From Timaviella obliquedivisa GSE-PSE-MK23-08B (lineage in GTDB: Bacteria; Cyanobacteriota; Cyanobacteriia; Elainellales; Elainellaceae), in contig JAHHII010000015.1 in NCBI GenBank assembly GCA_019358855.1, forward strand, positions 1 through 64,000: DNA of 64,000 nucleotides. Direction: 5' to 3'. Below the pieces are notes generated by a model that was not told the origin of the DNA, ran no database searches, and was given only the letters and a program-made list of their open reading frames with translations. How positions within the stretch are numbered: the first letter of the stretch is position 1; each line of letters begins with the position of its first letter. Position numbers and translations under genes: made by a program. Shown in pieces: positions 1 through 8,622 of the stretch.

Positions 1-1
1 A

Positions 2-142
2 AACATCGCGATCGTTCCTTCAAAGGCTATTCTCATCGCTGCATTAACCATTGTCATCATAGCCGTAAGCACTTTGATTAGAACAAATATAACCATCATG
101 ATTAACAAGGAGCTTACGCCCCTTGTCCTAACCAAGCTGTAA
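2..142 (+). CDS. C-terminal end of a membrane protein (partial, enters from left edge)
   Basis: An open frame runs from the window edge to a TAA at 140-142, about 46 residues. It contains a hydrophobic stretch (AILIAALTIVIIAVSTLI) that looks like one transmembrane helix, then a short polar tail ending LVLTKL. There is no start in view, so the family cannot be named. The last three codons lie inside the family 2 repeat element that begins near 132, so the element may have supplied the present C-terminus. The call rests only on an open, hydrophobic frame. Confidence 0.4.
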   Translation, partial: NIAIVPSKAILIAALTIVIIAVSTLIRTNITIMINKELTPLVLTKL

Positions 143-280
143 TTAAATAACGCCCCGAATTGCCCCCTAAATCCCCCATTTTGGGGGACTTCCGAACCTT
201 TCAAAGTCCCCCAAAATGGGGGATTTAGGGGGCTGAAAAGTCAAAGCATCCCACCGGGGTTTTATCTTCACGCAACTCCC
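132..280 (-). mobile_element. MITE-like element, family 2, copy a (149 bp)
   Basis: The element contains the shared GC-rich palindromic core (CCCCCTAAATCCCCC ... GGGGGATTTAGGGGG). In the orientation opposite to the copies at 38813 and 57907 it has the same flank pieces, AATTAAATAACGCCCC and AAAACCCCGG. The right tip AACTCCC is followed by TAA (281-283), and a matching TAA lies at 129-131. The outer nine bases of the left tip (132-140) are diverged. The flanks also show a longer near-direct repeat, TAACCAAG(C/T)TG, at 129-139 and 281-291. Confidence 0.7.
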
Positions 281-378
281 TAACCAAGTTGAGTACAGCT
301 ACATTTTCTGTTTTTTGATTCGCTAGCAAAGCTAAATCTACCCCTGTAGCAGAATGTCTTCGTCTTGAAAAAATATGC

Positions 379-409
379 TTGACTTAGAGTGCACTCTAGG
401 ATTTAAGGT
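379..409 (+). promoter_or_regulatory. MerR-type promoter/operator for the regulator and reductase
   Basis: A -35 hexamer TTGACT (379-384) and a -10-like TAAGGT (404-409) are 19 bp apart, the over-long spacing typical of promoters activated by MerR-family proteins. The spacer holds an 18-bp dyad, CTTAGAGTGCACTCTAGG (383-400), with one mismatch between arms. The expected transcription start falls about 7 bp past the -10, on or next to the ATG at 417, so the message may be leaderless. Confidence 0.8.
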
Positions 410-416
410 AGTGGGC

Positions 417-830
417 ATGGATAACGAACTCACCATTCAACAAGTTTCTGAGCGCATCGGGCTGAGCGTTTACACCCTCCGCTATTACGAGCGCAACGGA
501 CTTTTAGAGCCAGTCACTCGGGCAGCCAATGGGCATCGTCGGTACTCGGCAATGGATCTTGCTCGCATTGAGTTTTTATCTAAACTGCGCATGACAGGAA
601 TGCCCATTCGTCAGATGCAGGAATATGCGGCACTAATGCGGCAAAAACCAGATGCGATCGAGGAACGTCGGGCAATTTTAGAAGCCCATGAACAGGCAGT
701 TCAACAACAGATTCAACAGTTGATACAAAACCTGGAGCTAATTCAGTGGAAAATTCAAAACTACAAGACGTTAGCAGAACAGCATCACGCAACTGCTCAG
801 CTAACATCTCATTTGCAACCGATCGCTTAA
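417..830 (+). CDS. MerR family transcriptional regulator
   Basis: The 137-residue protein has an N-terminal winged helix-turn-helix of the MerR type (TIQQVSERIGLSVYTLRYYE), the wing with GHRRYS, and a C-terminal coiled-coil rich in Gln and Glu (EAHEQAVQQQIQQLIQNLEL) that would form the dimer. No metal-binding cysteines are present, so it belongs with the redox or small-molecule sensing branch rather than the metal sensors. I chose the ATG at 417 because translation from 375 would run through the operator. The aldo/keto reductase starts 33 bp downstream on the same strand, so the pair is very probably one autoregulated operon responding to an electrophile or aldehyde (inference). Confidence 0.88.
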   Translation: MDNELTIQQVSERIGLSVYTLRYYERNGLLEPVTRAANGHRRYSAMDLARIEFLSKLRMTGMPIRQMQEYAALMRQKPDAIEERRAILEAHEQAVQQQIQQLIQNLELIQWKIQNYKTLAEQHHATAQLTSHLQPIA

Positions 831-863
831 CCACCTTCAAAAGTATTGATGGAGAATAAACTC

Positions 864-1844
864 ATGAAAACGCGAAAACTAGGTAACCAAGGATTGGTCG
901 TTTCGGAACTAGGACTGGGTTGTATGGGCATGTCAGAATTCTATAGCGGACGCGATGAGCAGGAGTCTATTGCAACGCTTCAACGCGCTATTGAGTTAGG
1001 TGTGACTTTTCTCGATACTGCCGACATGTATGGCCCCTTCACAAACGAACAGTTAGTAGGGCGATCGATTCAAGGTTTGCGAGATAGAGTGACGCTGGCA
1101 ACCAAATTTGGGAACGTCCGAACTGCTGAAGGCGGCTGGGCAGGCGTTAATGGTAAACCAGAATATGTGCACCAATGCTGCGATGCGTCACTGCAAAGAT
1201 TAGGCGTAGATACCATTGATCTTTACTATCAACACCGCGTTGATCCAACCGTTCCTATTGAAGATACGATCGGGGCAATGGCAGAGTTAGTGCAACAAGG
1301 AAAAGTGCGGTATCTCGGCATGTCTGAGGCGGCACCCGAAACTATTCGTCGTGCCCATGCTGTGCATCCTATCACGGCGCTGCAAACAGAGTACTCTCTG
1401 TGGAGCCGTGACCCAGAGGATGAAATATTACCAACAGTGCGCGAATTAGGAATTGGGTTTGTTGCCTATAGTCCGCTAGGGAGAGGATTTCTATCAGGAA
1501 ACTTCAAGAGCATTGAAGATCTTGCCGAGGATGACTATCGTCGCTTTTCACCCCGGCTTCAAGGAGAAAATTTTGCCAAAAATCTGCAACTTGTGGATCA
1601 GGTGAAACAAATTGCAACTGAAAAAAACGTAACGCCGAGCCAACTGGCTTTAGCGTGGCTGCTGGCACAGGGCGAAGATATTGTGCCAATCCCAGGAACG
1701 AAACGTCGCACTTATCTAGAAGAGAACGTAGCAGCAACCTCTGTAACGCTGACATCAGAAGATCTAAGCCGGATTGATGCAGTCGCACCGAAAGGAGGAG
1801 CAGTGGGCGATCGCTACCCTGACATGAGTACAGTTAATCGCTAA
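864..1844 (+). CDS. Aldo/keto reductase (YakC/AKR13-like)
   Basis: A 326-residue NADPH-dependent (beta/alpha)8 oxidoreductase. The catalytic tetrad is visible: Asp51 and Tyr56 in LDTADMYG, Lys81 in ATKFG and His124 in YYQHRVDP. The C-terminal cofactor-binding stretch [17 protein letters not shown] is also present. It starts [10 protein letters not shown], the usual start for this family, with a GGAG ribosome site at 851-854; an upstream TTG/ATG at 846/849 is less likely. The family reduces aldehydes and ketones. Position after the MerR gene suggests induction by carbonyl or redox stress. The gene converges on the MATE gene and overlaps its 3' end by 11 bp. Confidence 0.92.
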   Translation: MKTRKLGNQGLVVSELGLGCMGMSEFYSGRDEQESIATLQRAIELGVTFLDTADMYGPFTNEQLVGRSIQGLRDRVTLATKFGNVRTAEGGWAGVNGKPEYVHQCCDASLQRLGVDTIDLYYQHRVDPTVPIEDTIGAMAELVQQGKVRYLGMSEAAPETIRRAHAVHPITALQTEYSLWSRDPEDEILPTVRELGIGFVAYSPLGRGFLSGNFKSIEDLAEDDYRRFSPRLQGENFAKNLQLVDQVKQIATEKNVTPSQLALAWLLAQGEDIVPIPGTKRRTYLEENVAATSVTLTSEDLSRIDAVAPKGGAVGDRYPDMSTVNR

Positions 1845-3165
1845 CACTAGCATTTGCGGGGTGCAAAGTCCTGGGCACTTGGGTTCCCAGAGTCACAACT
1901 CGCACCCCCATAAATAGTGCCAACGACAGCCAAAGCAGATGATTGCTGTGGTAATAAAAGGCGATCGCTGCCATTGGTGCAAAGCCTATCAACAAAGCCA
2001 TAATTGCGGCATTACGCAAAATACGACCGCTGGTTAAACCTAGAAAGTAGCCATCTAACAAGTAGGCGATCGAGCCAAGCCCTAATATAGGTAGTAGCCA
2101 AACGACATACTTTTGTATACCAATGATCACATTAGTATGATTAGTTAACAGGCTAAACAATGGAACAGGTGCGACGATAAAAGCGATCGCAACACTCACA
2201 CCTAATAATAAACTAGCAACTCCTGAAACCTTTAACAGACGAACCAACCCATCAGTCGTACCCTGCCCGTGCAAAACTCCTGCCCAACTCTCCGTCGCGA
2301 ACGCCAACCCATCAATAAAAAAAGCTGCAAAGGTCACGACTTCTAGCAATACAGCATTCACGGTTAGCACCTCAGTGCCTGAAACAGAGCTTAAATTTGT
2401 AAACAAAGCAAACGTAGAAATTAGTGCAAAACTCCGTACCAAAATCTCGCTATTCAACCAAAGAGCAGACTTGAGCGCAGTCGGATCTAGCAGTTCTTTC
2501 CATCCCAATGCCAAAGGCTTCGATCGAAATTCCCACACCAGTAGAAACAACCCGATCGCCATCATCAAAACTTGGCTCCAAGCCGTCGCATATCCCGCCC
2601 CCCGACTCAACCATCCCCACTGCACAATCAGCAAATAATCCAGCAGCACCTTCGCCCCATTTCCCACCGCCGAAAGCAGTAAAACTTTGCCACTCTGCCC
2701 CCGCCCCAAAAACCAGCCTATCAACACATAATTCAACAGCGTTGCCGGAGCGCCCCAAATCAGCGCTTGGTAATAAGCCATTCCTGAAGCTTTCACATTT
2801 TCATTAGCACTCAGCATGCTAAATCCTATCTGACCTAACGGCTGCTGCATCATCAGAATGAGTAACCCAATGCCTAACGCCAAGCCTCCGTTACGCAATC
2901 CAATCAGCAAGACCGTATCAGAGTCATTCCGTCCCACTGCCTGAGCCGTTAGCCCAGTTGTGCCCATGCGCAGAAAGCCAAAAGTCCAGTACAAATAATT
3001 CACCAAAATAGTCGCTAACGCCACCCCTGCCAAGTGATGAATATCTGCCAAATGCCCTAAGAATGCTACGTCCAACAGTCCCGCCAAAGGCACCATCAAA
3101 TTAGAAAGAATATTGACGATCGCCAACTGGCTAAACTGACGTAAGAAAGAGCGCGACTCGAACAT
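1834..3165 (-). CDS. MATE family efflux transporter (DinF-like)
   Basis: A 443-residue polytopic inner-membrane protein with about twelve hydrophobic helices and the two-lobed MATE arrangement. N-terminal signatures include [18 protein letters not shown] and [15 protein letters not shown]; the latter resembles the DinF branch. These transporters export organic cations or other small molecules using a proton or sodium gradient. The start ATG at 3163-3165 follows no clear ribosome site. The gene stands alone between the reductase (convergent) and crtO (same strand, 83 bp upstream). Substrate cannot be read from sequence. Confidence 0.9.
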   Translation of the reverse strand: MFESRSFLRQFSQLAIVNILSNLMVPLAGLLDVAFLGHLADIHHLAGVALATILVNYLYWTFGFLRMGTTGLTAQAVGRNDSDTVLLIGLRNGGLALGIGLLILMMQQPLGQIGFSMLSANENVKASGMAYYQALIWGAPATLLNYVLIGWFLGRGQSGKVLLLSAVGNGAKVLLDYLLIVQWGWLSRGAGYATAWSQVLMMAIGLFLLVWEFRSKPLALGWKELLDPTALKSALWLNSEILVRSFALISTFALFTNLSSVSGTEVLTVNAVLLEVVTFAAFFIDGLAFATESWAGVLHGQGTTDGLVRLLKVSGVASLLLGVSVAIAFIVAPVPLFSLLTNHTNVIIGIQKYVVWLLPILGLGSIAYLLDGYFLGLTSGRILRNAAIMALLIGFAPMAAIAFYYHSNHLLWLSLALFMGVRVVTLGTQVPRTLHPANASVSD

Positions 3166-3248
3166 GATGCGTGAATTTCCGTAGGTAGGTGAATGAATTA
3201 ATGTTACTCATTCACCTACCCATCTGCTTTGCAAATCAACCACTAGCC

Positions 3249-4931
3249 TTATGAAAGATTAAAAGTTGATTGAAAAGAACTTTTAGCATCCTTCAGCATT
3301 TGGGCGATCGGCTGCTTAGTATGCAGAAAAGCTCTGGCACAGTTTCGACCCGGCATCCCAGAGATTGAACCGCCTGGATGAGTCCCCGCCCCAGTCAAAA
3401 ACAAGTTTTCGACTGAGGTTTTGTAATTCGCTATTTCTGGTAAAGGACGGAAAAAGATCATCTGCTCCAAGGTCATATCAATGTGGTAGTAGTTGCCCTT
3501 CAAAACACTGAGCCGCTCTCCTAGCTCAGCCGGACTCTCTACTCGGCGAGCGATGATCGACTTTTTGAGATTGGGCGCATAGTCTGCTAACTTATCCAAA
3601 ACGCGATCGGCAACTTTGTTCTTCAGTTCGTCTGTCCACCCCGTCCCCTTTAATCCGGTACCTTCCGCATTCTCAACCTGGTAAGGTGCGAAAAACTCGA
3701 CCCAGAGCGTATGCTTTCCTTCAGGTGCCATAGAAGGATCCAGCATCGTTGGCATCACAACATACATTGAAGGATCAGAATCAGGAATCTTGCCAATACT
3801 CGGATCACTATGACCGATCTCAACCTGCTTCACAGAGTCAGCAATTAACACAGATCCAATCAGGTACTGATCCTGATGCTGATGATGTTCAAAATGTAAG
3901 GGTTCTGACAAAGCGCAGTCAATCTTCAAAATGGTCTCATTGTTATTCACAATACGACGCTCCAGACGCTCTTTCAACTCTGGATCAGCTGCTTGCAAAT
4001 CTCTCTCATCAACCAAATGTAGGAACAAACGTTGTGCGTCAATATTGGAAATTACGCCTTCCTTAGCCCGATACTCCGTCCCACCTTGCACCCGTACGCC
4101 AACCGCCTTGCCATCATCCATCAACACACGCTCCACAGACTGGTCTGTCAGAACTTCCCCTCCTAGGGATTTAACCAGCTTGAGCAGTGCTTGAGTGAGC
4201 GCACCCGTGCCCCCGACAGGTCTTGCCATGCCAGGATTGTGCCGCATTGCCATCATGATTGCCCCGATCGCCAGTGTTTTCTGACTGGGAGGAGAACCAA
4301 GTTCGGATGCTAACCGAGCCAGAGGTGCTTTTAAAAACTCTGAGTCAAACCATTCGTTCAAGTTGTCTTCCGAACTGGATAGCATTGTACGGAAGAGATC
4401 AAGGGCTTTATTGACAGAGCCAGCGACTGAAAGGAGATCCTTTATCTTTGTAATGTCATAGTTTCCAGCAATGTCAATCAATGATTTGGGCGGTGCATTA
4501 AATACGGGCACGATCGCATTTAGAAGCTGTTGCCAAAACTGAATAAATTCCTGGTATTTAACTGCATCCCTAGGGCTATATCGAGCAATCTCAGCACAAG
4601 TCTTTTCTACAGATTTGTGCCCCAAAAAATACTTACCGTCAGGATGGGGACAGAACACGACTGGATCGCAGTACAAATACTTCAACCCATATTTTTCTAG
4701 CTCAAGTTCTTCTACCACAGGTCCCAAATGGATGAACTCATGATCAATAGCACACAAGTTAAATTTGAAGCCAGGAGCTTGTTCTGGCATGGCTTCCTCT
4801 GTCGTTGCTCCCCCGCCCGGAACAGAGCGTTTTTCTAGCAAGAGTACGCTGTATCCCGCTTTCAGTAGATAAGCTGCACACACTAATCCGTTGTGACCTG
4901 CTCCGATTATGACCGCATCATACTCATGCAT
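3249..4931 (-). CDS. crtO: Beta-carotene ketolase, CrtO type
   Basis: A 560-residue FAD-dependent desaturase-fold protein. The N-terminal dinucleotide motif is IIGAGHNGLVCAAYLLKAG (Gly10, Gly12, Gly15), and the C-terminal FAD signature is FLTGAGTHPGGSISGMPGRN. Segments such as FNLCAIDHEFIHLGP, RYSPRDAVKYQEF and APLARLASELGSPPSQK match what I know of the cyanobacterial ketolase CrtO (slr0088), which converts beta-carotene to echinenone. Length agrees with that family (about 540). A more general phytoene-dehydrogenase-like oxidoreductase is possible but less likely given the detailed match. Echinenone would serve photoprotection, for example in orange carotenoid protein; no such partner is in this window. 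Confidence 0.88.
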   Translation of the reverse strand: MHEYDAVIIGAGHNGLVCAAYLLKAGYSVLLLEKRSVPGGGATTEEAMPEQAPGFKFNLCAIDHEFIHLGPVVEELELEKYGLKYLYCDPVVFCPHPDGKYFLGHKSVEKTCAEIARYSPRDAVKYQEFIQFWQQLLNAIVPVFNAPPKSLIDIAGNYDITKIKDLLSVAGSVNKALDLFRTMLSSSEDNLNEWFDSEFLKAPLARLASELGSPPSQKTLAIGAIMMAMRHNPGMARPVGGTGALTQALLKLVKSLGGEVLTDQSVERVLMDDGKAVGVRVQGGTEYRAKEGVISNIDAQRLFLHLVDERDLQAADPELKERLERRIVNNNETILKIDCALSEPLHFEHHQHQDQYLIGSVLIADSVKQVEIGHSDPSIGKIPDSDPSMYVVMPTMLDPSMAPEGKHTLWVEFFAPYQVENAEGTGLKGTGWTDELKNKVADRVLDKLADYAPNLKKSIIARRVESPAELGERLSVLKGNYYHIDMTLEQMIFFRPLPEIANYKTSVENLFLTGAGTHPGGSISGMPGRNCARAFLHTKQPIAQMLKDAKSSFQSTFNLS

Positions 4932-5099
4932 CTAAAACTCTCCTAGGGTACATATTCTCTAGCCTTATAGCAGTCACACACTTCACAAACATTTTGCGAA
5001 ACGTTCGCCACAGCGCATCTGACCTACGCCAAATCTTGAGAGTACCGAATAGATTGACAATCGCAAACCTATCCAAGGGAATAACTCTTTTACTACTAA

Positions 5100-5249
5100 G
5101 AGGATGTCTGAGAAGTATCAAAGATTCTTACACTCGCCCCCCAACCCCCCATTCTGGGGGACTTCCGAACCAATGCTTCTTCAAAGTCCCTCAGAATGGG
5201 GGATTTAGGGGGCGGATCGGATAGCAATCTAGACTTCTCAGACATCCTC
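5100..5249 (+). mobile_element. MITE-like element, family 1, copy 1 (150 bp)
   Basis: Perfect terminal inverted repeats GAGGATGTCTGAGAAGT / ACTTCTCAGACATCCTC bound a GC-rich palindromic core, and TAA is duplicated on both sides (5097-5099 and 5250-5252). It lies in the 348-bp gap between crtO and the RND gene. No open reading frame of its own. Near-identical to the copy at 12807. Confidence 0.88.
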
Positions 5250-5279
5250 TAAGGTAAAAGATGCTAGAGATAACGAAGC

Positions 5280-8200
5280 TTATCTATGATCCTCCCTATT
5301 GTTCGATCGCCCAACGCCAGTTTTAGTGTGCTCTACTTTGGGAGTATGACCATCTCCATTACCATCTAGGGTTCCATCGACTAGAACAGGACGACGCTTA
5401 TCCTGATACCGGGACTCCATCGACTTGATAACGATATAGAGAACAGGCACAAGAAACAAGCTTAGAACAGTTGCAATACACATACCGCCAACGATCGCAG
5501 TCCCTAAAGACTGTCGAGCCGCTGCCCCTGCTCCCGAAGCAATCATCAAAGGCAGCGCCCCCACAATAGTAGAGATCGCGGTCATTAAAATAGGACGTAA
5601 TCGTTCTTGACACGCTTCGAGCGCTGCTTGAGCAATAGTCTTTCCTTCCTCCCGAAGCTGGTTCGCAAACTCAACAATCAAAATAGCGTTTTTGCTAGCC
5701 ATCCCTACCAGCATGACTAAACCAATTTGGGTGTACACATCATTGGCAGTGCCGCGCAGCATCACTGCCGCCAATGCTCCTAAAATAGCTAACGGCACCG
5801 TCAACATAATAATAATTGGGTCAACAAAACTTTCATATTGAGCCGCTAACGTTAGGAAAACAAAAACAACTGCTAATCCAAAAATAAATAAGGCAGATCC
5901 TCCTGACTCGATTTCTTCAAGCGATAGACCAGACCACTCATAGCCAAACCCTTTAGGCAGTGTTTCCTGCGCAACAGCTTCCATCGCGTTAATAGCTTGC
6001 CCAGAACTTGAGCCTGGTGCCGCTGAGCCATTGATCTCAACCGAGCGAAATAGATTGTAGTGATTAATGATTGAAGGCCCATTAGTTTGAGTAATGGTTA
6101 CTAAACTATCCAATGGAATCATTCTGCCCGCAGAGCCATCAGTTGGATTGCTGCGAACATATAATTTTTTAATATCCTCTGGGTTAGAACGAAACTGACG
6201 ATCGGCTTGAACGTAAACGCGATAGGCGCGATCGAATTGATTAAAGTCATTAACGTAGGTAGAACCTAAAAAGATTTGCAGTGTATTGAAAACATCTTCT
6301 AAGGAAACCTGAAGTTGGCTTGCCCGATCGCGATCGACTTCCACCAAAATTTGTGGAGTGTTAGCACTAAAGTTAGGACGCAGCCCAGTCAGCTTTGGGC
6401 TTTCAGCAGAAGGATAAGCCGATGCCCGTCCCATAAACTTACCGAGAGTTTCTCCTAAAGCTGGAAAGCCCAGTCCAGTGCGATCTTGAAGATGAAACTC
6501 AAAACCGCCAAAGTTACCAATTCCTGAAATAGCAGGCAAGTTAAAAGGCAGAACAACCGCCTCTTGAATGGACGCTAGTTTTGGAAATAGTCCAAAAGGA
6601 GCAGGGGCAAACCCACCGATGATTGCCTGTAAAGATTGATTGGCACCTGTCCTCTCTTCCCAAGGCTTCAGGGTCGAAAAGATTAAACCGTTGTTAGGAG
6701 TTGCCCCACTAAAACTAAACCCTCCAACTGCAAAGATATTTGTGATTTCGGGCTGTGCCTTAAGAATTGCTTCAGCTTTTTGCAGCACTTTTTCCGTGTA
6801 GTCTAGAGATACACCTTCTGGCCCTTGCACTACCGTAATAAAAACGCCTTGATCTTCGTCAGGAATGAAAGCTTTAGGGACAAAATTATAGGTGAAATAA
6901 GTGAGAACCAACGCCCCACCAAATAAAGCCATCACTAAGCCTTTGCGCCGAATGACCTGGCTCACCCCTCGACCATAGCTATCTCGAGTTTTGTTGATGA
7001 CCCAGTTAATGCCATTAAAAAATCGATTGTTTGATGGTGCCTCTGCCCGAAGTAACAGCGCCGATAACATGGGCGTAAACGTAATAGCATTAAAGGTTGA
7101 AAGCATCACCGAGAACGTGATAGTCAAGGCGAATTGTCGATAAAGTTGACCGGTTGTGCCGGGGAAGAATGCTACCGGGACAAACACTGTAACCAATACA
7201 AGCGAAGTGGCAATAACCACTCCAAAGAGAATATCCATTGATGCGATCGCCGCTTCACGAGGCGACATTCCTTCATCTTGAATGCGACGAGTAATATCTT
7301 CGATAATGACAATGGCATCGTCTACAACCAAACCTGTTGCTAAGGTCAATCCAAATAAAGTCAGGGTATTGATTGAGAACCCTAAAAGCTTGACGAAGAT
7401 AAATGTACCAATGAATGCAATGGGGATCACAATGGTTGTGACCAATGCCGATCGCCAGCTTTGTAAAAATAGAAATAAGATCAGAACGACTAAGACAACT
7501 GCCTCAATCAAAGATTGAACTACCTCCCCTGCGCCCGCTTCAATAAACGTAGAAGTATCAAACGCAACAGCATATCGCATCCCAGGTGGAAAGCTTTCGG
7601 AGAGCCGCTGCATCTCTATTTTGACCTCTTTTGCAACATCAAGCGCATTGCTGCCAAACTGTTGATTAACTCCTAAACCCACACCCTGGTGCGTCACTCG
7701 ATCATTGGGAGTAAACCGCAGCACTGAACCATAGTTTTCTGCGCCCAGTTCAGCCCGACCCACTTCATTCAGCCTGACCAGCGTTCCAGTATTGGTAGTT
7801 TTAATGACCAGATTATTGAACTCCTCAGCATCCTTAAGTCGTCCTTGTACGGTTACGGCATACTGATACTGCTGTCCTGGCAATGCAGGCGGCTGTCCAA
7901 TTTGTCCTGCGCCCACTTGAATATTCTGCTGCTGGAGGGCGCTGACTACATCCTGAGGCGTGATGCTGCGACTGGCAAGCCGCTCTGGGTCAAGCCAAAG
8001 TCGCATCGCGTACTTACGTTCTCCAAAGATTTGCACACTACCTACACCCCTAATCCGTTTAATAGCGTCTGCTAAATAAAGATCGGCGTAGTTACTTAAA
8101 TAGATATCATCGTAGAGATCTGTATCCGATGCTTCGTCACGATCGGCATATAGCCCGATCGCCAATAAAAAGTTATTATTTGCCTTTTCAACCTGAACTC

Positions 8201-8588
8201 CCGTTTGCGTTACAGGCCCTGGTAACCGAGATTGCACAGTAGAGACACGATTTTGTACATCTACTGCTGCTAAGTCTTGATCTCGCCCTAAATCAAACGT
8301 GAGGTTAATGCTGCTTGTTCCCGTGCTAGCACTGGTAGATTTGATGTATTTTACCCCGGCAATACCGTTCAGTTCCCGCTCTAAAATGTCGGTCACAGTC
8401 GATTCAACGACCTCTGCGTTAGCGCCTACATAGTTAGAGGTAACGCTAACTTGTGGGGGTGCGATTTCAGGGTACTGAGCGATCGGCAATGTCGGAATGC
8501 AGGCAATTCCTAAAAGCGTGATCATAATCGAACAGACTGAGGCAAACACCGGACGCTGAATGAAGAAATTAGAGATAGACAAAATCAT
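5280..8588 (-). CDS. RND (HAE1/AcrB-type) multidrug efflux pump, inner-membrane subunit
   Basis: An 1102-residue proton-driven efflux protein. It begins with the typical first helix (FFIQRPVFASVCSIMITLLG) and has two large periplasmic loops and twelve membrane helices. The proton-relay pair is present in ATGLVVDDAIVIIEDI and the helix 10 lysine in GMASKNAILIVEFA. A hydrophilic tail of about 50 residues (MESRYQDKRRPVL onward, ending NNREDHR) extends beyond the usual AcrB end. The adaptor gene lies 34 bp upstream on the same strand, so the two form an operon. No TolC-type outer-membrane channel gene follows, so it must be encoded elsewhere. Confidence 0.95.
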   Translation of the reverse strand: MILSISNFFIQRPVFASVCSIMITLLGIACIPTLPIAQYPEIAPPQVSVTSNYVGANAEVVESTVTDILERELNGIAGVKYIKSTSASTGTSSINLTFDLGRDQDLAAVDVQNRVSTVQSRLPGPVTQTGVQVEKANNNFLLAIGLYADRDEASDTDLYDDIYLSNYADLYLADAIKRIRGVGSVQIFGERKYAMRLWLDPERLASRSITPQDVVSALQQQNIQVGAGQIGQPPALPGQQYQYAVTVQGRLKDAEEFNNLVIKTTNTGTLVRLNEVGRAELGAENYGSVLRFTPNDRVTHQGVGLGVNQQFGSNALDVAKEVKIEMQRLSESFPPGMRYAVAFDTSTFIEAGAGEVVQSLIEAVVLVVLILFLFLQSWRSALVTTIVIPIAFIGTFIFVKLLGFSINTLTLFGLTLATGLVVDDAIVIIEDITRRIQDEGMSPREAAIASMDILFGVVIATSLVLVTVFVPVAFFPGTTGQLYRQFALTITFSVMLSTFNAITFTPMLSALLLRAEAPSNNRFFNGINWVINKTRDSYGRGVSQVIRRKGLVMALFGGALVLTYFTYNFVPKAFIPDEDQGVFITVVQGPEGVSLDYTEKVLQKAEAILKAQPEITNIFAVGGFSFSGATPNNGLIFSTLKPWEERTGANQSLQAIIGGFAPAPFGLFPKLASIQEAVVLPFNLPAISGIGNFGGFEFHLQDRTGLGFPALGETLGKFMGRASAYPSAESPKLTGLRPNFSANTPQILVEVDRDRASQLQVSLEDVFNTLQIFLGSTYVNDFNQFDRAYRVYVQADRQFRSNPEDIKKLYVRSNPTDGSAGRMIPLDSLVTITQTNGPSIINHYNLFRSVEINGSAAPGSSSGQAINAMEAVAQETLPKGFGYEWSGLSLEEIESGGSALFIFGLAVVFVFLTLAAQYESFVDPIIIMLTVPLAILGALAAVMLRGTANDVYTQIGLVMLVGMASKNAILIVEFANQLREEGKTIAQAALEACQERLRPILMTAISTIVGALPLMIASGAGAAARQSLGTAIVGGMCIATVLSLFLVPVLYIVIKSMESRYQDKRRPVLVDGTLDGNGDGHTPKVEHTKTGVGRSNNREDHR

Positions 8589-8622
8589 AATTCATCCGGG
8601 AATGAGAGGAACACCAGCCAGA

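Noticed and set aside
132..280. G/C-rich palindromes considered as simple terminators or REP sequences only
   Set aside because: The same 146-153 bp unit with defined ends and duplicated TNA occurs at several loci and interrupts a gene, which fits mobile elements better; terminator activity may be a secondary role.
4994..5224. Plus-strand open frame of 76 codons
   Set aside because: It reads straight through the family 1 mobile element and has no ribosome site or recognisable domain; the same translated piece recurs in other copies (e.g. GCLRSIKDSYT in the frame at 29069).
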